In this document: in pieces, positions 43,828 to 52,905 of the stretch | How the letters are laid out: each line of letters opens with the position of its first letter | Position numbering within the stretch: the first letter of the stretch is position 1 | NCBI RefSeq assembly: GCF_947498805.1 | Contig: NZ_CANMLT010000005.1 | Location: forward strand, 124,001 to 188,000 | Reading direction: 5' to 3' | From: an uncultured Tenacibaculum sp. | Lineage (GTDB): Bacteria > Bacteroidota > Bacteroidia > Flavobacteriales > Flavobacteriaceae | DNA: 64,000 bases | The notes under the pieces: generated by a model | Told to the model about the DNA's origin: nothing | What the model saw: only the letters and a program-made list of their open reading frames with translations | Database searches by the model: none | Position numbers and translations under genes: made by a program

Positions 43828-44675
43828 CTATCAAAACCCTAGAAGGAATAAGCTCACAAGAAATCTTAGAAGTTTTTAACCATTCCTTTTCTGATTATTT
43901 TATTCCTTTCAAACTGACACATGAACAGTTAGTAGATAAGATGAAGGCAGACAGAAGTGACTTATCTTTATCTGTAGGTGCTTTTGAAAACGAAAAACTA
44001 GTAGCTTTTATCTTACATGGTTTTGATACAATTGATAATAAAAAGGTAGTGTATAATGGTGGTACAGGAGTTATTCCTGAAAATAGAGGTGCAGGACTCA
44101 CCAAACAGATGTACTCCTTTATTTTACCTCTTTTAAAAGAGAAAGGAATTGATAAACTCATATTGGAAGTCATCTCTAATAATGTTCAAGCAATTAAATC
44201 CTATGAAAAATCAGGTTTTAAAGTAAAAAGAACCTTAGCTTGTTATAAAGGAATAGTTAATATAACCATGACCAACCCTGCCATTGAAATCAAACCTATT
44301 GATACTTATGATTGGCAATTGATGCAATCCTTTTGGAACGTCTCTCCTACTTGGCAAAATTCAAACAATACACTAAACACTTTAAAATCGAGCAATATCT
44401 CTTTGGGAGCATATGTTCAAAATAAACTCGTTGGATATATTATCTACAATCCTACAAGCCAAAGAATACAACAAATAGCGGTTTACTCAGAGTTCCGAAA
44501 ACAAAAAATCGGGACCTCACTAATGAGTGCTTTGCTAAACGGTAATGAAAGTGTAGTATCTGTAATTAATGTCGATAAAAACTCTAAAAAGTTAAATGGC
44601 TTCTTTGAACACTTAGGTCTTAAAAACACCCTAGATCAATTGGAAATGGAACTAAAATTAAACACTAAAATCTAA
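43824..44675 (+). CDS. GNAT acetyltransferase, two tandem domains
   Basis: 283 residues. The first GNAT domain (about 1-145) has the acetyl-CoA loop GVIPENRGAGLTKQMYSFIL (about 78-97) and the strand LILEVISNNVQAIKSYEKSGF. The second (about 150-283) has QIAVYSEFRKQKIGTSLMSA with the same role. Two-domain enzymes of this type acetylate amines of small molecules or proteins. It is coupled to the DUF7000 gene by a 4-base overlap, which suggests a common substrate or pathway. Confidence 0.85.
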   Translation: MTIKTLEGISSQEILEVFNHSFSDYFIPFKLTHEQLVDKMKADRSDLSLSVGAFENEKLVAFILHGFDTIDNKKVVYNGGTGVIPENRGAGLTKQMYSFILPLLKEKGIDKLILEVISNNVQAIKSYEKSGFKVKRTLACYKGIVNITMTNPAIEIKPIDTYDWQLMQSFWNVSPTWQNSNNTLNTLKSSNISLGAYVQNKLVGYIIYNPTSQRIQQIAVYSEFRKQKIGTSLMSALLNGNESVVSVINVDKNSKKLNGFFEHLGLKNTLDQLEMELKLNTKI

Positions 44676-44733
44676 GTAAAACAAGCTTACATTTTTATCT
44701 TTGTGTAGCAAAAACATCTAAAAACTGCTACTC

Positions 44734-45885
44734 TTGAAAGAGCTTTTCACTTTTCTTTTATACTCAGGTTCTAGTCTTTGTATATTATTAATAATACTAC
44801 TAATAAAACGAACCCAGCAGCATTTTTCTAACAAAATTCTAATTGGAATTATTGGGTGTTTACTGGCATTATTTCTAACCTACGCTGCGTACTACATCAA
44901 CAATTCAAGCTTTTTGTTTGTCATTTTACCAATAGGAACTATTATCCCCATGGCTTTGGGCCCATTGTTACTTAATTATATAAAGTCTATCTACAACCCA
45001 AAAATCAATTCACAAAAAATAGTAAAAGAGTTAATCCCATTTTTTATCTCCATCTTACTATTCACTGTCCCTAAATATCTATTAACTAATTCCAATAACT
45101 CATTAGAAAACAAACTGGTTTTAATGAGTTTTATCATTCCATTTATTGGTTTTGTATATTTTATTTACCACTTAGTTTTAAGTTTTAAACTTTTAAAAAA
45201 ATACAGAAAACAAGTAAAAGAAAACTACTCTTATAGTAGAGGAATTGATTTAAAATGGCTTTCTATTTGGATTTATGGCTTGATTTCTTTTGTTGTTATA
45301 GATTTTATTTCGGGAGGAATACTTCTTGTGTATCCTTCTCTAGAGGTAATATTATTTCTTAACCTTACTTTTTTAGCCTGTTTAATATGGTATATTGGGT
45401 ATTATAGTTTACATCAAACACATGTATTTCTTCTACAAAGAGAACCATCTGTAAGTGATAACAATTTAGAAATAGAGGAAATTAAAACGGAGCAACCACC
45501 TTCAGCAGTAAATACCTCTCCTGAATTACAAAAGAAACTCGAAGAACTTTTCAAAATCCAACAGATTTATAAAAATCAAAATCTTACATTAAGAGAAACT
45601 GCGATTCAATTAGCAACTACGGATAAAAAACTTTCAAACTATCTGAACACTTCTCTTGACACTACTTTTTACGAATATGTAAACTCTTATCGAATTGAAC
45701 ATTTTAAAGAAAACATTCGTAATAAACAATTTGAAAACCTAACACTATTGGCTATCGCATTTGATGCAGGATTTAATTCAAAAGCAACTTTTAATAGAGT
45801 TTTCAAACAACAGGAAGGAATAACACCGCTACAATTCAAAAAAAGCATAGAAAAAAGTCTCATTGCTTCCAGTGAGTCGATTTAA
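44734..45885 (+). CDS. AraC family regulator with membrane N-terminus
   Basis: 383 residues from a TTG at 44734; no ATG precedes the membrane part, so the TTG is needed. Seven hydrophobic segments lie between residues 1 and 235, a cytoplasmic linker is at 240-275, and the AraC-type DNA-binding domain at about 285-375 (LTLRETAIQLATTDKKLSNY; FDAGFNSKATFNRVFKQQEG). The membrane part resembles 7TM sensor modules of Bacteroidota. It probably detects a signal at the membrane and acts on nearby genes such as the CPBP protease gene that follows after 50 bases. Confidence 0.88.
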   Translation: MKELFTFLLYSGSSLCILLIILLIKRTQQHFSNKILIGIIGCLLALFLTYAAYYINNSSFLFVILPIGTIIPMALGPLLLNYIKSIYNPKINSQKIVKELIPFFISILLFTVPKYLLTNSNNSLENKLVLMSFIIPFIGFVYFIYHLVLSFKLLKKYRKQVKENYSYSRGIDLKWLSIWIYGLISFVVIDFISGGILLVYPSLEVILFLNLTFLACLIWYIGYYSLHQTHVFLLQREPSVSDNNLEIEEIKTEQPPSAVNTSPELQKKLEELFKIQQIYKNQNLTLRETAIQLATTDKKLSNYLNTSLDTTFYEYVNSYRIEHFKENIRNKQFENLTLLAIAFDAGFNSKATFNRVFKQQEGITPLQFKKSIEKSLIASSESI

Positions 45886-45935
45886 CGATTGTTTATCAGT
45901 TGTTTTGCTCAAAATTTAAATGAGTAACAACAATT

Positions 45936-46784
45936 ATGAATACAACAATCAACAGCAACACAGATCAAAAAACAAACCTAAAAAAAGCCAAAAAATATAC
46001 ACTCTGGATATTAGGTGTTTCTTGGGGACTTGGTTTCTTGTTTTTAAACATCTTTAATTTTTCAGACCTTATTTTTAGAACCGTTTTTTCTTTAGTCTAT
46101 GGATTCTTACCGGCTATAATTGCCATCATAATTAATAAAAAAGAAGGTGGAAACTGGAAATCTTTACGCTTTTTTAAGCCTTCATTAAAAGGTACTCTTT
46201 TGGCCATTGTCATTCCTTTAATCTATGTAATCATTGGTTTCTATTGTCAAGTAGAACTAGGATATCGTTCTGCACCCAATTGGGCTATCTTAGGAAGTAC
46301 TACTGAAATTGTATTAGTAATAGCCTTAGGGTATTTAGCTACAAGTTTTTTGGTTATGGGAGAAGAAATTGGCTGGAGAGGTTATCTACAGGAAAAATTA
46401 ATGAATGCCTTTGGAGAAATAAAAGGAGTGGTTATTCTTGGTTTTATATGGGCATTTTGGCACTTACCTGTGGCATTAAAAGGATACAATTTCCCGAACC
46501 ACCCCTATATGGAAGCTTTCATTACCTACCCATTAGTATGTGTAGCTTTCTCTTTAATTATTGCTTATGTAGGTTTTAATAGACACTCAATAATCATTGC
46601 TGCTTTAGCACATGGTGCAAACAATCATTTTAATGCAATAGCATTATCAATTACTGAATTGAAAGATGAATTTGCATTTGCTATGTTAAGTAATTTTGTG
46701 TGCGTAGATTTAATCTTAATATTTGGTTTCTTATACTGGAGAAAAATAAAAAAAGTAAAACTACAAAGTATCCAAAAAGTGTAG
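45936..46784 (+). CDS. CPBP family intramembrane metalloprotease
   Basis: 282 residues with seven or eight membrane helices. The Abi/CAAX-protease motifs are present: EEIGWRGYLQE (about residue 143), FWHLP (about 175) and HGANNHFN (about 227). These residues bind the metal and water in Rce1-type intramembrane glutamyl proteases. Bacterial members process membrane peptides or give bacteriocin self-immunity. It follows a membrane AraC regulator and is closed by a terminator. Confidence 0.9.
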   Translation: MNTTINSNTDQKTNLKKAKKYTLWILGVSWGLGFLFLNIFNFSDLIFRTVFSLVYGFLPAIIAIIINKKEGGNWKSLRFFKPSLKGTLLAIVIPLIYVIIGFYCQVELGYRSAPNWAILGSTTEIVLVIALGYLATSFLVMGEEIGWRGYLQEKLMNAFGEIKGVVILGFIWAFWHLPVALKGYNFPNHPYMEAFITYPLVCVAFSLIIAYVGFNRHSIIIAALAHGANNHFNAIALSITELKDEFAFAMLSNFVCVDLILIFGFLYWRKIKKVKLQSIQKV

Positions 46785-46808
46785 TGGGAAAATTGTTATT
46801 GAAAAAAG

Positions 46809-46836
46809 AAAGTCGCTCTTTACTCAGGGTGACTTT
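46809..46836 (+). terminator. Terminator after CPBP protease gene
   Basis: AAAGTCGCTC pairs with GGGTGACTTT (two G-T pairs) around a loop of eight bases, followed by a T-rich run. Confidence 0.75.
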
Positions 46837-46918
46837 TTCTTATTTAGCTTTAAAGAAATAGTAATTTCTTTTTTTATTCAATTTAAAATGTAATTTTAGC
46901 ACGTATTTTTTTGAATCA

Positions 46919-47659
46919 ATGAAATTAAACCCATCAGTAGAACACCACACGATTGTAGCCATTGTATTAACCATTTGGAGCTTCTTGTTTAGCATCTTAG
47001 CTAGACCCTTTGAACATGGTTATATGGATTTAAAAATATGGTTAAAGGTAAGTACAGGGTTTGGTCTTGCTATTTTCATAAGTTACTTTACTATTAGTTT
47101 TCTACAAAAAATCACGTATAATAAGACTAAAAAATGGACACTTCTTTATGAGGTTTGCACCTATATTATTCTATATACACTGTATACAATTATTACCTAC
47201 GCTTTTTATAAAAGTTCATTTATAAAAGGGATTTACCATTTCCCTGAGTTTTTTTTCAAGATAATTATTAATGTTTTTTTAATTCTAACTCCAATAATTG
47301 TTATAGCTAGGAAATATACTCTTAAACTAATTTCTAAAGAAGAAACAAAAGAAATTATCATTAAAGGAAGCAATAAATTAGATTTCTTAAAAATTAAACA
47401 AGCTGAGTTAGTTTGTGTTTCTAATGCTCAAAATTATGTAGAAATCTTCTACATGGAAAACGAAGAGTTAAAAACAAAATTGATTAGGAGTACTTTGAAA
47501 AAAATTCAAACAGATTTTGATTTTCTTATCCAAATTCATAGGTCACATTTAATCAACCCAACGTACTTTAAGTCTTGGAAAGATACCAATACAATCTTCC
47601 TTGCTCAACTGGAACTTCCTGTTTCAAAAAGCTATAAAAACAACCTACTTAACCTATAA
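46919..47659 (+). CDS. Membrane-bound LytTR transcriptional regulator
   Basis: 246 residues. Four hydrophobic helices (about residues 10-28, 44-62, 78-98, 112-128) anchor the protein and a LytTR DNA-binding domain lies at about 145-246 (SNKLDFLKIKQAELVCVSNA; FDFLIQIHRSHLINPTYFKS). There is no receiver domain, so it is a one-component membrane sensor. It precedes the DUF2306/serine-hydrolase fusion gene by about 150 bases and may regulate it. Confidence 0.85.
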   Translation: MKLNPSVEHHTIVAIVLTIWSFLFSILARPFEHGYMDLKIWLKVSTGFGLAIFISYFTISFLQKITYNKTKKWTLLYEVCTYIILYTLYTIITYAFYKSSFIKGIYHFPEFFFKIIINVFLILTPIIVIARKYTLKLISKEETKEIIIKGSNKLDFLKIKQAELVCVSNAQNYVEIFYMENEELKTKLIRSTLKKIQTDFDFLIQIHRSHLINPTYFKSWKDTNTIFLAQLELPVSKSYKNNLLNL

Positions 47660-47807
47660 AATTCGTACCAAAAAAAGGCTATTTTATACCACATCCCTTT
47701 ATTTTAACCAAATAAAAGAGGTTTTATACCTTCGTAATTCTTTTCTAGTACATCCTTCTTTTTAGATTCTATTTTGGGTCCATAAAACTCAAAAAACTTA
47801 TCAAAAA

Positions 47808-49907
47808 ATGAAAAGATTATTATGGCTTATATTTATTTGCTTTTGCTTATTTATTGGTGTTACAAGACCTTTAAAATATTTTCTTGCTGATGGTCCAATA
47901 GATCTATTAGCTATGAAACCACAAGAAGTATTAAACAGTCTTATTTATAAAACTTCTTTTTTTATTCATATTGCTTTCGGAGGAATTGCCTTATTAATTG
48001 GTTGGATTCAATTCATAGGTCAGATTAGAAAGAAATACCCTAAATTTCATAGAATCATAGGTAAGATTTATGTAGGGGCTATTCTTATTGCAGGACCAGT
48101 TGGATTTTACATAGGCTTCTTTGCTAGAGGTGGGCTACCAACTGAAATAGGTTTTACCTTTGGAGCTCTTCTTTGGATAGCAGCAACCTATATGGGTTAC
48201 AGAACCATTAGAAAAGGAGATGTCGCTGCTCATAAAGAATACATGACTTATAGCTATGCAGGTACTTTTGCCGCTGTAACATTGCGTTTTTGGTTACCAA
48301 TGCTGATTTCAATTACCAAAAATTTTGACTTAGCCTATGGAATTTCTGTTTGGTTAAGTTGGATTCCTAATTTTTTTGTAGCTTATTTGATTATCCATAA
48401 AAAAGATACTGTGCGCTATTATTATAAAAAGTATAAAATTGAAGCTGTTTTAAAAGGAACTGCCGCTATTGCTGTGATTATGCTTATTTTATCCTATACA
48501 AGCTTACAAACTTGGTTTTATAGTAAACCTTCTTTCCAAGGAACAGCCATCGCAAAAATAACCATAGATGATACTTCCTACTTTTCAAAAGAAAAGTTTA
48601 AAGAGCTACATGACTATTTAAAAGAAGAATCAGAAACCACCAGTATGATAGTATTGGAAAACGGTAAAGTTGTGTTTGAATATGGTGATGTTTCTGAAAT
48701 TAGTGACATCAAAGATTCTAAAGCAGGACTTATAAGTTTGCTTTTTGGAAAATATGTGGAAAATGGTACTATTAATTTACAAGAAACACTTAAAGCGAAT
48801 AACATCAACGAATATAACGGCTTGTTAGCTATTGAAAAACAAGCAACCATAGAAAATCTTCTTACCTCAACATCGGGCGTATTGCATCCTAAAATTCAAA
48901 GGTACGTGTATACTTTCCCAAGAGAACGAGAACGAGGGTCCGTAAAACCAGGAGATTATTTTATGATAAATAATTGGGATTATAACGTTGCTAGCTCTAT
49001 TCTTCAAGACAAAACTAGAAACAATCTGCATTGGGAGTTAGAAAGTCAATTGGCCATTCCTTTAGGGTTTCAAGATTGGAATATTAAAAATCAATATACA
49101 ACCAGAGATTTAAAAAAATCGATGTTCACCACTTATCAAATGCATCTCTCTACTCGAGATATGGCTAAAATAGGTCAACTCTTATTGCAAAAAGGAACAT
49201 GGGATGGTAAACAGGTTGTTTCTAAAAATTGGATCGATAAAATGACTTCAACAGCTATTTCTAAAGATTCTGTAAGAGTTAGATTAGGTAGAGATATCTC
49301 TAGCCCGATGCAACAATCCTACGGGTATTCTTGGTGGCTTTTTGAACGTTTTTATGACAATCCAGATTTTGAAGGGGCCTACACATCATGGGATCGATCG
49401 GGGCAATTCATTACAGTCATACCAAAAAGAAATGTGGTAATCGCTCATAAAACCAAACTCGATTATTTAACACACACCAATCTTTCCGACAGAACTAAAA
49501 CTCCTTCATGGCGCTATTGGTGGATTCTAAGAAAGCTTATGCTTAATAGAAAATTAATTGCAGAGCTAGCACCAAAAAAATCAACTGAGGAAATTCTTGA
49601 ATTTATTAAAAGTGAATACAATAAAGAATCGGAATATGCCATTTCAGAACGCCTGATAAATGAATACGGACAATCACTTGCCGATAAAGGAAATTATGAA
49701 GATGCCATTAAGTTTTTTGAATTAAACTTAAAACTATATCCGAACCATGGTTACTATACACATCGTATTTATAATTATTACGGAAATAGTTTACTAAAGT
49801 TAAACAGAAAAGAGGAGGCTTTGAAAGCTTTTAAGGAGTCCTTAAAATGGAATTCAGAAAATCCAGAAGCAACCAAAATGATTGAAGAACTAAATGCTAC
49901 TCCATAA
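47808..49907 (+). CDS. DUF2306-like membrane domain + beta-lactamase fold + TPR, degenerate catalytic motifs
   Basis: 699 residues. Residues 1-230 form a membrane domain of the DUF2306 kind (HIAFGGIALLIGWIQFIG, KFHRIIGKIYVG). Residues 250-590 have the beta-lactamase/serine hydrolase fold, and residues 610-695 contain TPR helices (AIKFFELNLKLYPNHGYYTH; ALKAFKESLKWNSENPEATK). The helix that should carry SxxK before GKYVENG reads DSKA at 303-306, the YxN position reads MINN at 386-389, and the third motif reads WDRSGQ at 528-533. The catalytic Ser, Lys and Tyr therefore seem lost, unless S299-D-I-K302 substitutes. It could be a membrane-bound binding protein. A terminator follows. Confidence 0.8.
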   Translation: MKRLLWLIFICFCLFIGVTRPLKYFLADGPIDLLAMKPQEVLNSLIYKTSFFIHIAFGGIALLIGWIQFIGQIRKKYPKFHRIIGKIYVGAILIAGPVGFYIGFFARGGLPTEIGFTFGALLWIAATYMGYRTIRKGDVAAHKEYMTYSYAGTFAAVTLRFWLPMLISITKNFDLAYGISVWLSWIPNFFVAYLIIHKKDTVRYYYKKYKIEAVLKGTAAIAVIMLILSYTSLQTWFYSKPSFQGTAIAKITIDDTSYFSKEKFKELHDYLKEESETTSMIVLENGKVVFEYGDVSEISDIKDSKAGLISLLFGKYVENGTINLQETLKANNINEYNGLLAIEKQATIENLLTSTSGVLHPKIQRYVYTFPRERERGSVKPGDYFMINNWDYNVASSILQDKTRNNLHWELESQLAIPLGFQDWNIKNQYTTRDLKKSMFTTYQMHLSTRDMAKIGQLLLQKGTWDGKQVVSKNWIDKMTSTAISKDSVRVRLGRDISSPMQQSYGYSWWLFERFYDNPDFEGAYTSWDRSGQFITVIPKRNVVIAHKTKLDYLTHTNLSDRTKTPSWRYWWILRKLMLNRKLIAELAPKKSTEEILEFIKSEYNKESEYAISERLINEYGQSLADKGNYEDAIKFFELNLKLYPNHGYYTHRIYNYYGNSLLKLNRKEEALKAFKESLKWNSENPEATKMIEELNATP

Positions 49908-49935
49908 AAAAAGCTTCCTTAATAGGAAGCTTTTT
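49908..49935. terminator. Bidirectional terminator
   Basis: AAAAAGCTTCCT and AGGAAGCTTTTT form a 12-bp stem around TAAT, between the convergent fusion gene and trxB. Confidence 0.92.
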
Positions 49936-49955
49936 AATTTATATAAATCGAGCTT

Positions 49956-50894
49956 TTATTCTAAAGCACCTAAATAACGTTCAGCATCTAAAGCAGCCAT
50001 ACATCCTGTACCAGCAGCAGTAACTGCTTGACGGTATTCTTTATCTTGTACATCACCTGCTGCGAATACACCAGGTAAGTTTGTTTTTGTAGACTTTCCT
50101 TTAGTAATTAAATATCCTGTATCATCCATATCTAACACACCTTTAAATAATTGTGTGTTTGGTGTATGACCAATTGCAATAAACACTCCTGTAACAGGAA
50201 TATCTTTCTTATCTCCAGTTTGATTATTTACTGCACGAACTCCTTCTACAACATTGTCTCCTAAAACTTCATCAATCTCAGTATTATATAATACCTCAAT
50301 GTTTTCAGTTTTACTTACACGGTGTTGCATTGCTTTTGAAGCACGCATATAGTCTTTACGAACTAACATAGTAACTTTGTTACAGATGTTTGCTAAATAC
50401 GTAGCTTCTTCTGCAGCAGTATCTCCTGCACCTACAACAATTACATCTTGTCCTTTATAAAAGAATCCGTCACAAGTAGCACAAGCCGAAACTCCACCAC
50501 CAATTAAACGTTGTTCGCTTTCTAATCCTAAATATTTTGCAGTTGCTCCAGTAGAAATAATCACTGTTTCAGCTTCTAATTCTGTAGATTCATCTACAAC
50601 AACCTTATGAATTCCTCCTTCTTCTTTTGAAAGTTCTACGCTAGTAGCCATTCCAAAACGAACTTCAGTTCCAAAACGTTCAGCTTGATTTTTTAAATCT
50701 TCCATCATAGCTGTACCATCAGTTCCATTCGGATACCCTGGAAAGTTATCAACTTCTGTAGTTGTTGTTAACTGCCCTCCCATTTGCATTCCTGTATACA
50801 TCACTGGTTTCATGTCTGCTCTAGCAGCATAGATAGCTGCGGTATAACCTGCAGGACCTGAACCTATAATCAAACATTTTATTTTTTCTGCCAT
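49956..50894 (-). CDS. trxB: Thioredoxin reductase
   Basis: 312 residues. The FAD motif GSGPAGYTAAIYAARA is at residues 11-26, the redox-active pair Cys138/Cys141 lies in ACATCDG, the NADPH motif is VVGAGDTAAEEA (about 152-163), and the second FAD motif GVFAAGDVQDKEYRQ is near the C-terminus. It reduces thioredoxin with NADPH; the CGNC thioredoxin and peroxiredoxin of the window are likely clients. A TACATTTG promoter element on the minus strand lies at 50915-50922. Confidence 0.97.
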   Translation of the reverse strand: MAEKIKCLIIGSGPAGYTAAIYAARADMKPVMYTGMQMGGQLTTTTEVDNFPGYPNGTDGTAMMEDLKNQAERFGTEVRFGMATSVELSKEEGGIHKVVVDESTELEAETVIISTGATAKYLGLESEQRLIGGGVSACATCDGFFYKGQDVIVVGAGDTAAEEATYLANICNKVTMLVRKDYMRASKAMQHRVSKTENIEVLYNTEIDEVLGDNVVEGVRAVNNQTGDKKDIPVTGVFIAIGHTPNTQLFKGVLDMDDTGYLITKGKSTKTNLPGVFAAGDVQDKEYRQAVTAAGTGCMAALDAERYLGALE

Positions 50895-50914
50895 CGTTTT
50901 TAAATTTTGAGATA

Positions 50915-50922
50915 CAAATGTA
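50915..50922 (-). promoter_or_regulatory. Promoter element (TAnnTTTG) of trxB
   Basis: TACATTTG on the minus strand, 20 bases upstream of the trxB start codon. Confidence 0.6.
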
Positions 50923-51018
50923 ATTTTTTTTTATTTCTATCGTAATTTTTTGAAATATAATTTGATTATTAGACGATAAAGAAAGGTTATCTTACAACTA
51001 AAATATTTTTTTCATTTT

Positions 51019-51052
51019 TTTGCTTTCGAATTAAGTATTTTTTATACATTTG
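51019..51052 (+). promoter_or_regulatory. Promoter of tRNA-Pro
   Basis: TTTG at 51019-51022 and TACATTTG at 51045-51052 are separated by 22 bases, a good match to the two-part Bacteroidota promoter. The tRNA begins 16 bases after the -7 element. Confidence 0.75.
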
Positions 51053-51068
51053 CAGTCCGATAATTATT

Positions 51069-51143
51069 CGGGGTGTAGCGTAGCCCGGTTATCGCGCCGC
51101 GTTTGGGACGCGGAGGTCGCAGGTTCGAATCCTGCCACCCCGA
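51069..51143 (+). tRNA. tRNA-Pro (anticodon TGG)
   Basis: The acceptor stem CGGGGTG/CACCCCG pairs perfectly with discriminator A at 51143. The anticodon stem is CCGCG/CGCGG around the loop TTTGGGA, giving anticodon TGG at 51104-51106. The T-loop segment GGTTCGAATCC is standard. The 3' CCA is not encoded. C1-G72 is typical of bacterial tRNA-Pro. A terminator follows. Confidence 0.97.
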
Positions 51144-51146
51144 CTT

Positions 51147-51181
51147 AAAAAGCCTAATTAGATTTTCTAATTAGGCTTTTT
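51147..51181. terminator. Terminator after tRNA-Pro
   Basis: AAAAAGCCTAATTAGA and TCTAATTAGGCTTTTT form a 16-bp stem around TTT, followed by T residues. Confidence 0.92.
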
Positions 51182-51242
51182 TACTTTTAATAACATTACT
51201 TCCCAACCCATAAATAACTCATTTACTTAAACTTATTAAGTT

Positions 51243-51677
51243 TTAAAACTCTCTTACAAAGCTTACACTACTAATAAGTCCTCTTTCTACTTTATAAATA
51301 GAAATATACTTTTGCTCTTTACCATTTTGGGTTACAATTTCATGGTTGATAACATAGGGACCATTAAACATTTGATTTTCAATTTTTACCGACACTGACT
51401 TATTCTCAAAATCAGTTTTAAAAATTGAACTCAATCTATCAGAACCCTTTCCCATCAATTTATCAGGATACGTATAAACCGCTACATTTTTGTCGTAAAG
51501 CTTTATAAACTCTTCATAGTTATGCTTATTAAAATAATTCATCCTTTTATTTACAACCTCTAAAGGAGATAAGTCTGAATAATTTTGAGAACTCTCTGCC
51601 AAAGTATTTGTCTTTGAACCTTCTTTACATGCCATTGTCGCAAAAAACAATATGCTTAAAATTAAAACTCTTTTCAT
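51243..51677 (-). CDS. NTF2-like lipoprotein
   Basis: 144 residues with lipobox TMAC at about residue 17. The mature domain reads as a small SnoaL/NTF2-like cone fold: an N-terminal helix (PLEVVNKRMNYFNKHNYEEF), then FIKLYDKNVAVYTYPDKLMG, and C-terminal strands (MFNGPYVINHEIVTQNGKEQ; YKVERGLISSVSFV). Such domains bind small molecules or act as steroid-isomerase-like enzymes; no catalytic set is certain. It ends a minus-strand unit with DinB-like and ankyrin genes (gaps of 10 and 4 bases). Confidence 0.75.
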   Translation of the reverse strand: MKRVLILSILFFATMACKEGSKTNTLAESSQNYSDLSPLEVVNKRMNYFNKHNYEEFIKLYDKNVAVYTYPDKLMGKGSDRLSSIFKTDFENKSVSVKIENQMFNGPYVINHEIVTQNGKEQKYISIYKVERGLISSVSFVREF

Positions 51678-51687
51678 ATGATTACTT

Positions 51688-52287
51688 TTAGTTTTTAGAA
51701 AAATGTTTGTTCTTTTTAATTTCTTCTATTTGTGCTATATGCCTATTTGTGTGAGCAGCCATGTATAAAAAAATCTGATAAGCATCCACAGTTCCGAAAT
51801 TCACATAATGATTTCGTAAATCATCTTTTGTATTTTCTAAATAAGCTATATGCTTTTCTAGTTTCTCTTGGAAAATATCAATTGTTTCAGAAGGATTTTC
51901 ATAAGTTTTATTAGGCTGAAACTCTTCTTGAGTTTTAGATTTCGTAGTTCTGTCTTGTACAAACAATAGCAACTCATTATCTGAAAACTTAACATCTTTA
52001 CGCCTATCAGGATTTGCTGGAAGTTCAAGAGATTCATCCAATATTTCAAAAACTTCATCTACAAACAATGTAACATGCTCTACACATTCTGCAATAGACC
52101 AAGTATTTTCATCGACTTTAAAATAAAACTGTGCTTCATTTAAATCTTTAATAGCCTTCAATAAATTATCCTTTGATTTATTTAATTCCGTAATAGCAAA
52201 TTCACGTTCTTTTGCGGTCAACGTAGTAGTATCTTTACATTGAACAGATAAAAACGATATTACTAACATTGCAATAATCTTTCTCAT
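51688..52287 (-). CDS. DinB-like lipoprotein
   Basis: 199 residues with lipobox VQC near residue 17. The four-helix DinB/DUF664 pattern is visible: ELNKSKDNLLKAIKDLNEAQ, WSIAECVEHVTLFVDEVF with a metal-type His, and the C-terminal AAHTNRHIAQIEEI with two more His residues. The three His could bind a divalent metal as in YfiT/DinB proteins. It is predicted to be exported and lipid-anchored, unusual for a family that is mostly cytoplasmic. The activity is unknown. Confidence 0.8.
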   Translation of the reverse strand: MRKIIAMLVISFLSVQCKDTTTLTAKEREFAITELNKSKDNLLKAIKDLNEAQFYFKVDENTWSIAECVEHVTLFVDEVFEILDESLELPANPDRRKDVKFSDNELLLFVQDRTTKSKTQEEFQPNKTYENPSETIDIFQEKLEKHIAYLENTKDDLRNHYVNFGTVDAYQIFLYMAAHTNRHIAQIEEIKKNKHFSKN

Positions 52288-52291
52288 AATA

Positions 52292-52816
52292 TTATTTAAT
52301 TTTTATCATTCGTTTTGTTAAACCTTGAGCCATGAGAAAACCTTCAAGATCTCTAGCTCCTCCTACTTGTGCATGATGCAACAAAGTGAGTCCATGTGGT
52401 CCTTTGGCATAAAGTAATTTCGGATAGTTTTCTAGTATTGGTTTTACTAAATTCATTTTACCTAGCATGGTAAGTGCAAAAAGGTTTGCCCTAGCTCCAT
52501 TATCTATAAAGAAGTTTACAATTTCTTTATTTCCCATATGTGCCGCTCCTTCAATAGCTTCTTCATAGTCTCCATTTCCCCAATCGTAAGCAGCGTATAT
52601 CAAGTTAGGATATTCGTTCACCATCTCCTTAACCAACGCTAACTTAGAGTGTGCGGCAATTACAAAATCTTTAATGAGCTTTTTATTTAATTGAGTAGGC
52701 TCCTTATTACCACTATTAAATTGCTCTTTTTTAGACAATGAATAAAAATAGGTTGGTAAAACTATTGCTGCCCCCAATCCAACCAACGAACCATACATAA
52801 ACTTTTTTCTGTTCAT
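52292..52816 (-). CDS. Ankyrin-repeat protein
   Basis: 174 residues. The N-terminus has a hydrophobic stretch (GSLVGLGAAIVLPTYFY, about residues 9-25) with an adjacent basic MNRKKF that could act as an anchor or an uncleaved signal. Ankyrin repeats follow (DWGNGDYEEAIEGAAHMGNK; NFFIDNGARANLFALTMLGK; GPHGLTLLHHAQVGGARDLE). It is a protein-binding module, probably on the outer face of the inner membrane. It is the first gene of the unit that continues with DinB-like and NTF2-like lipoproteins. Confidence 0.8.
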   Translation of the reverse strand: MNRKKFMYGSLVGLGAAIVLPTYFYSLSKKEQFNSGNKEPTQLNKKLIKDFVIAAHSKLALVKEMVNEYPNLIYAAYDWGNGDYEEAIEGAAHMGNKEIVNFFIDNGARANLFALTMLGKMNLVKPILENYPKLLYAKGPHGLTLLHHAQVGGARDLEGFLMAQGLTKRMIKIK

Positions 52817-52905
52817 AATTAAATTATACTGATGAATGAAACAAAACTCAGTATAATTGAACTAAAACACTTTAAAATACATGTTCCTTTTAACGAAAAA
52901 ACAGC

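Noticed and set aside
51069..51143. tRNA-Pro as an integration site of a mobile element
   Set aside because: No integrase lies nearby and there is no duplicated tRNA 3' end in the window; the flanking genes look like ordinary chromosomal genes.
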